The position numbers and the translations under genes are program-made. From Mimachlamys varia (Eukaryota; Mollusca; Bivalvia; Pectinida; Pectinidae), in NCBI GenBank assembly GCA_947623455.1, contig OX392527.1, forward strand, positions 27,644,201 to 27,708,200: a DNA stretch of 64,000 nucleotides, given 5' to 3'. Position 1 is the stretch's first letter, and every line of letters starts with the position of its first letter. This document shows, piece after piece, positions 57,441 to 64,000 of the stretch. The notes below the pieces were generated by a model that worked only from the letters and a program-made list of their open reading frames with translations, ran no database searches and had not been told where the DNA came from.

Positions 57441-58007
57441 GACGCATTACACATTGTACCGGTTATTGACATTACACTTAGTGCTGAGTGTTAACCATTT
57501 CAAAGGACTTTAGTATGTCCAGGCCTGGGGACAGAACCCATTGCCTTCCTCACGAAGGAGCACGCTTAAATAGCACTAAGGTCAAAAGTGTGACACTGCA
57601 AAGAAAGTCTCTAGGAAATCAGTGGCAGTTAGAGGTAGACAGAGATATGAATATCACAAATATTGCTATTTTTGCAGTATACAAAATATCTCTTTTTGCT
57701 GTTTTCGGGGCGCAAACGTAAATCGAAAATTCAGCAGAGTGTGTCACATAAGCAATGCCAACATTGCAGTTCTATTCAAATTGTAAAACGTTTTGAACAC
57801 TGCATATACCATAAAAAGGATTGGATTGTTATTTTTTATATTCTATTAACAACTAAGGTCATTAATGGATTTGCCTCTATTTGTTAAAATCTTTGTGCTT
57901 GTGTTTGTGCTGGATGCAGTCATGTTAATGTATTTCCCTCCGTTTAACAGTGCAGATTTGATGCCAGCTTTGAGTGGTGCCTCGCCGGACGACGCTGTCG
58001 AAGGAAC

Positions 58008-60675
58008 TACCATAACACTCCACACGATCACACTATAGCGACACCGGCACATACTATAGCCTACCACAACACTCCACACGATCACACTATAGCGGCACCG
58101 GGAAAATACTATAGCCTACCACAACACTCCACACGATCACACTATAGCGGCACCGGGCACATACTATAGCCTACCCCAACACTCCACACGATCACACTAT
58201 AGCGACACCGGGAAAATACTATAGCCTACCCCAACACTCCACACGATCACACTATAGCGGCACCGGGCACATACTATAGCCTACCCCAACACTCCACACG
58301 ATCACACTATAGCGACACCGGGAACATACTATAGCCTATCCCAACACTCCACACGATCACCGGCACCGGGAACATACTATAGCCTACCCCAACACTCCAC
58401 ACGATCACACTATAGCGGCACCGGGCACATACTATAGCCTATCCCAACACTCCACACGATCACACTATAGCGGCACCGGGCACATACTATAGCCTATCCC
58501 AACACTCCACACGATCACACTATAGCGACACCGGGCACATACTATAGCCTATCCCAACACTCCACACGATCACACTATAGCGACACCGGGCACATACTAT
58601 AGCCTACCCCAACACTCCACACGATCACACTATAGCGACACCGGGAACATACTATAGCCTACCCCAACACTCCACACGATCACCGGCACCGGGCACATAC
58701 TATAGCCTACCCCAACACTCCACACGATCACACTATAGCGGCACCGGGCACATACTATAGCCTACCCCAACACTCCACACGATCACACTATAGCGGTTCT
58801 GGGAACATACTATAGCCTACCCCAACACTCCACACGATCACACTATAGCGACACCGGGCACATACTATAGCCTACCCCAACACTCCACACGATCACACTA
58901 TAGCGGCACCGGGAACATACTATAGCCTACCCCAACACTCCACACGATCACACTATAGCGACACCGGGCACATACTATAGCCTACCCCAACACTCCACAC
59001 GATCACACTATAGCGACACCGGGCACATACTATAGCCTACCCCAACACTCCACACGATCACACTATAGCGGTTCTGGGAACATACTATAGCCTACCCCAA
59101 CACTCCACACGATCACACTATAGCGACACCGGGCACATACTATAGCCTACCCCAACACTCCACACGATCACACTATAGCGGTTCTGGGAACATACTATAG
59201 CCTACCCCAACACTCCACACGATCACACTATAGCGGCACCGGGAACATACTATAGCCTATCCCAACACTCCACACGATCACACTATAGCGGCACCGGGAA
59301 CATACTATAGCCTATCCCAACACTCCACACGATCACACTATACCGGCACTGGGAACATACTATAGCCTACCCCAACACTCCACACGATCACACTATAGCG
59401 GCACTGGGAAAATACTATAGCCTTTCCCAACACTCCACACGATCACACTATAGCGGCACCGGGAACATACTATAGCCTATCCCAACACTCCACACGATCA
59501 CACTATAGCGACACCGGGCACATACTATAGCCTACCCCAACACTCCACACGATCACACTATAGCGGCACCGGGAACATACTATAGCCTATCCCAACACTC
59601 CACACGATCACACTATAGCGGCACCGGGAACATACTATAGCCTATCCCAACACTCCACACGATCACACTATACCGGCACTGGGAACATACTATAGCCTAC
59701 CCCAACACTCCACACGATCACACTATAGCGGCACTGGGAAAATACTATAGCCTTTCCCAACACTCCACACGATCACACTATAGCGGCACCGGGAACATAC
59801 TATAGCCTATCCCAACACTCCACACGATCACACTATAGCGACACCGGGCACATACTATAGCCTACCACAACACTCCACACGATCACACTATAGCGGCACC
59901 GGGAACATACTATAGCCTATCCCAACACTCCACACGATCACACTATAGCGGCACCGGGAACATACTATAGCCTATCCCAACACTCCACACGATCACACTA
60001 TAGCGGCACCGGGAACATACTATAGCCTATCCCAACACTCCACACGATCACACTATAGCGGCACCGGGAAAATACTATAGCCTATCCCAACACCCCACAC
60101 GATCACACTATAGCGACACCGGGCACATACTATAGCCTACCCCAACACTCCACACGATCACACTATAGCGACACCGGGAACATACTATAGCCTACCACAA
60201 CACTCCACACGATCACACTATAGCGACACCGGGCACATACTATAGCCTACCCCAACACTCCACACGATCACACTATAGCGACACCGGGCACATACTATAG
60301 CCTACCACAACACTCCACACGATCACCGGCACCGGGCACATACTATAGCCTACCACAACACTCCACACGATCACCGGCACCGGGCACATACTATAGCCTA
60401 CCACAACACTCCACACGATCACACTATAGCGACACCGGGCACATACTATAGCCTATCCCAACACTCCACACGATCACACTATAGCGACACCGGGCACATA
60501 CTATAGCCTACCCCAACACTCCACACGATCACACTATAGCGACACCGGGCACATACTATAGCCTACCACAACACTCCACACGATCACACTATAGCGACAC
60601 CGGGCACATACTATAGCCTACCACAACACTCCACACGATCACCGGCACCGGGAACATACTATAGCCTATCCCAAC
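58008..60675. repeat. 55-bp satellite, about 49 units
   Basis: The unit is CCAACACTCCACACGATCAC, then ACTATAGCGACACCGGGCAC and ATACTATAGCCTAC (55 bp; checked at 58861, 58916, 58971). It is C-rich on the plus strand and carries CTATAG twice. At least five units (near 58356, 58680, 60322, 60370, 60640) lack the same 7 bases (ACTATAG). A six-unit duplication (330 bp) is visible: TACCGGCACTGGG at 59341 and 59671, and CCTTTCCC at 59421 and 59751. Confidence 0.93.
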
Positions 60676-60995
60676 TTGACTAACGCTCATTATGGGTCGA
60701 GTTCGAGCGTCGACTATTTACTATAGTAGGACTCTTACAGTTAATGTGTTTACACATGCGTGTAACGTCAACCAATCGCTGTCTTGCTGTCTAAAAATCA
60801 CGCATGCGCAGACGACCGCTAGTTGCTCTAGTCCGACTTAAATAAATCGGTAGTTTGTACTATAGTTCTCCAGACATGCGCATTGTATACCTCTTATTTC
60901 TATGCACATGCGCAAAGCACATAACCAAAGCGAGTTCGATTGTACTAAAGTTAGACTACAGCCACTAAAGTTGACGCTCGGAGACGGGCTATCAC
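60676..60995. mobile_element. Possible inverted-repeat element
   Basis: TCGAGCGTCGACTATTTA near 60704 is roughly inverted at CTAAAGTTGACGCTCGGA near 60967, and the interior has several ATGCGCA motifs. The arms are short and imperfect, so the call is weak. It begins exactly where the 55-bp satellite ends. Confidence 0.4.
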
Positions 60996-63050
60996 TAAGT
61001 CAACGTGTGTGTGGTAGTAGGGCAATGTCTCCTTAGCAGATAACATAAAAGAGCTTGTCTGGTTATGTTAGGAGTGGCATATACGACATATGATGGGATA
61101 CAAATGGCTTCTCGTTCCCCGAACCTGCAGGCAAGGGGCTTACAAATCTAAATTATTGAATGGTAATCCAAAAAATAATTCCAAGGAAAAAACATCATAT
61201 ACATCACCTAATAATTTTTTTCAATCAACTTTTTATTTTATTCAAATACGTGGCAAACTTGCCTTGTATGCTCCTCCGAACGTATAACATCTTATCTTAA
61301 TTTAACAATTCAATACTTCACTTTCATTTTTGCACGATAATAGTTGTGTTTACTTTCAATGAAAATTTGTGCTTTTTAAAGTCATTTGTTTCTGCCTATA
61401 CAATAATATGGAAACATCTTTCTTATATATTTAAAAAAACAACAAAAAAAACTCTGGCAACTGGTTAACTAATCAGAAAATCTGTTAAATAGGCCCTGAT
61501 TTTGCTTACGAATTCTATTTTCAATATATGAATACACATTCTAATATTGCATACATGTAAGACCAGTAGCTTTTTTAAAGTTTCCTTTTAATGTTTTTTT
61601 CTTTGTTCATTATGTTTCCAGTTTCCATCGAAACCATTAGCAAAAATCCACAACACACCACATTTCAGGGAAATAACATTAACTTTCATACAACAGTGCG
61701 TGTACACAAGATACAGTTTTAGTTGCGACTTTTGCAGGATATCGCATTCCAATGATCATTGAGTGACCATACAGAGGTTTCTGTTCAAATCATCTAAATA
61801 AACACAGCAAATGACACAGATGATATATTTCATATATAAAATAAACCGGTGATTTTTAGTTGTGTAATATTGCGCATGTCGAATTTCGTCAAATGTACAG
61901 TATGCAAAAATGAATTACACTTCATCATACAGATTTTTTCGTCCCCTTAGGATATCTTGGGCTAGGGGACCGAAACGAATTCAGAAGGGAAGGTACCAAG
62001 CGATCATTTGGTTCCGTAAACATTACATGTATTTGAGTGAATTTGGAAATTTTCCGATAAAGATTGTTTCCTTTGTGTCAGGGCCCATATGTAAACTTTG
62101 GAGACCATGGACACATGGAATATTATTTTCAACACTTTTAATAACTGTTGTATGATATAGACGTAACATTTTAATGTGTGGCAACAAAAACAAATAATGA
62201 TACTGGTAGTTAAAGCTACACTACTGTGTAGGAACATTGATCACATTAAAATAGCTTTTAAGTCGTGAGTCCATTTACAGATATATAATTCGAGAAAACC
62301 CGTACATGAATAGATAATCAATAATACGATTATCTGTATATATGCTATCTGATAGGAGTACCTTTATAAATATACTGATCTATTATTTGAGTCCCATGTT
62401 ATCTACTGTCACTAAGAACAAGGTCGCTTTTGCTGATCGATATGATGCATTAGCGCCGGCGGTAAGCATTAGACCACGGTGGACTGACACATCTCTTTTG
62501 AGAATTACACGGCGTAGTAAACGATGGATTACCGCCTTTTCTTTTCATATGGCAAGCACAACTCTATAGAGCATCCCCTAACAACCACTCGTACTTATAA
62601 AACCGCATTATATATACATCTATTGATTTCCGTATAAATAATAATCACATCAACACGAGTGCGTTAGGAACATGATACGAATTGGGTAAAAGAAGCATCG
62701 AATCAGTGTATTCATATTTGCGTTACAAAGGTTCACAACCGATCAGAATCAAAAGTTGCGTGCATACGACCATTACTTAGACTGTAAAATAGTTTTTGGG
62801 ACTGTCAATAAAACAATTGGGCAGTCACTGTCCAATTGTTGCAGAATAGATGTTATTGCTCGATAGTGCCTCCTTATGAGCAATGTTAAAACAGGAATGA
62901 GCAATTGACATATTGCCTCCATTCTATTACTGGAATAATATTTTTTTCCATTTTTTTTATTATTTACTGATAGAACAGTAACCAAAATAAAACGAAACTA
63001 TTTTTTGACATCATTAAATGCTTAAAGAAAAACAAACTTATCAAACAAAC
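60996..63050. other. Intergenic or intronic, nothing recognised
   Basis: A segment at about 61893-61990 (AGTATGCAAAAATGAATTA, TTCGTCCCCTTAGGA, GCTAGGGG) matches 5910-5990 and is a dispersed repeat. No other structure was found. Confidence 0.45.
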
Positions 63051-63158
63051 CTTGGTCTTTCCAGTAGTGTTGTCAGGATTATCAAACTTCGGTTCATCGT
63101 TTACTAACAATGACGTGAGGGATACAAACACAAAGGTACGAACCTTCACAGCATCAGG
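63051..63158 (-). CDS. Candidate internal exon, unknown gene
   Basis: On the minus strand, acceptor CTATTTTTAG (ending 63159) and donor CCAAG|GTTTGT (from 63050) enclose exactly 108 nt. These are open in one frame: PDAVKVRTFVFVSLTSLLVN, then DEPKFDNPDNTTGKTK. The exon is phase 0 at both ends. A stop (TAG of the acceptor) precedes it in frame, and the frame stays open past the donor into the intron. I do not recognise the protein, and no partner exon was found in the window. A chance open frame is possible, because the donor is only a fair match to consensus. Confidence 0.4.
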
Positions 63159-63677
63159 CTAAAAATAGATATTCCTTACTGAAAGTTCCATTGACGCAAT
63201 ATACGATTTAAAATTATACAATTAAAAATTCATCATGCCGAAAATTTGAATTAATGATGAATACATACCCCTTAATGTACTGTGACAATATGGACGGGCT
63301 GATTTTTTTGGTTTATAGTATAATAAATAGTTAAGATAAGGTGCCTGTAGCAAAAGTGTTATAGTGGGCCTGACAACAAAACGGACACTATATAAAACGA
63401 AAAGGAAGGTTACAACTTAATACAAAAGCAAACTAGTCAGATATCATTGAAATGTTTTCAAGCCTTAAACTTATTCATGTAGACATACGACAAGAACTGA
63501 CAAATATTTGTCTCAAATCTGTATGAATATGACCAATATGCGAGGCATTGTCATTTATCAGAGGTAACAAATTCAAAATATTCAGTTTATATAGATTTAA
63601 AACTTCTTAAATAGATTTACTGTCAGTTAAAACTGATACATTATAATATAAATCCGATTATACATAATGACCAACTA
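63159..63677. other. Nothing recognised
   Basis: AT-rich sequence between the candidate exon and the SINE; no feature could be supported. Confidence 0.45.
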
Positions 63678-64000
63678 GACGCACGGTGGTCTGGTCGTAG
63701 GACGCCTGGCTCGTGATCGAAGGGTTCCGAGTTCGAATCCCGGTCACTGCACTTTTGTTTTATCCATTAGCAAGATACTTTACTCTGCTTGTTCCAGTCT
63801 ACTCTACTCAGCTGTAAATGGGTACGTGGTTGGGTAGTGTTAGAAATTGTAGAATGCCAGCTGCGAGCGCCGAAATGGCAGCACTGGTTGTATGCTCCCC
63901 AGGGGTTTGAGAACGATATGGCTGGTTGCTAAGATCATATAACCACGGATAATAATTTGTGAACCGCTTTAGGGCGGCTTTAAAGGTCGTGATGAAGCGG
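63678..64000 (+). mobile_element. tRNA-derived SINE, runs to the window end
   Basis: It starts GACGCACGGTGGTCTGGTCG with an A-box-like GTGGTCTGGTCGTAGG, then B box GTTCGAATCCC at 63731-63741 and CGGTCACTGCAC. The body has GCAAGATACTTTACTC and CTCAGCTGTAAATGGGTACG. These resemble the conserved central domain of widespread metazoan tRNA-SINEs (MetaSINE-like; from memory). The tail has GAACCGCTTTAGGGCGGCTT. The 3' end is outside the window. Confidence 0.75.

Noticed and set aside
57846..58085. 79-codon minus-strand ORF
   Set aside because: Runs from dispersed-element sequence into the 55-bp satellite; repeat artefact.
63678..63752. Functional tRNA gene
   Set aside because: Good B box but no cloverleaf closure, and the sequence continues into a SINE body.

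Overview
This window is eukaryotic nuclear DNA, most likely from a bivalve mollusc. It is AT-rich and intron-rich, full of foldback and tRNA-derived repeats and tandem arrays, and has no long ORFs. Two short dispersed families look molluscan: one opening with GCTCACCTGG and one with an AACAGCCAGG head. The species cannot be fixed from the sequence.

The main result is a complete five-exon cyclophilin gene (peptidyl-prolyl cis-trans isomerase) on the minus strand. It was rebuilt from splice sites at 50299-50225, 46764-46734, 43572-43360, 11551-11476 and 9458-9284. The exons join in frame into 189 codons with every key active-site residue present. Exon 2 is a 31-nt micro-exon. Intron 3 is 31.8 kb, and about 93% of it is one uninterrupted minisatellite (about 13406-43116) with a 47-bp unit. 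Marker spacing gives 632 units with a net length change of one base, so the array has diverged almost only by substitution. It has clear higher-order repeats, including 55-, 19-, 9- and 6-unit periods.

The terminal exon of a second, canonical cyclophilin A gene lies on the plus strand at 2073-2205, so two cyclophilin genes sit tail-to-tail. A decayed duplicate of that exon follows 155 bp downstream.

Layout: 1-1822 tandem units and a foldback element. 2073-2785 end of the plus-strand cyclophilin A gene. 3279-7043 nested repeat elements. 8030-8385 a 37-bp minisatellite. 9057-50299 the minus-strand cyclophilin gene with its introns, holding a tRNA-Glu-derived SINE, the 47-bp array, hairpin elements and a TCTAGGTAC-type minisatellite. 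50812-52920 a 57-bp (19-codon) repeat just upstream of that gene, split by a retrotransposon-tail insertion. 52045-57620 dispersed elements with 43-bp and 17-bp minisatellites. 58008-60675 a 55-bp satellite of about 49 units. 63051-63158 one candidate exon of an unrecognised gene. 63678-64000 a tRNA-derived SINE running off the window.

Several smaller satellites appear to have grown from internal segments of one dispersed element family, which points to an expansion-prone chromosomal neighbourhood. No CRISPR array, rRNA gene, operon or prokaryotic feature is present.
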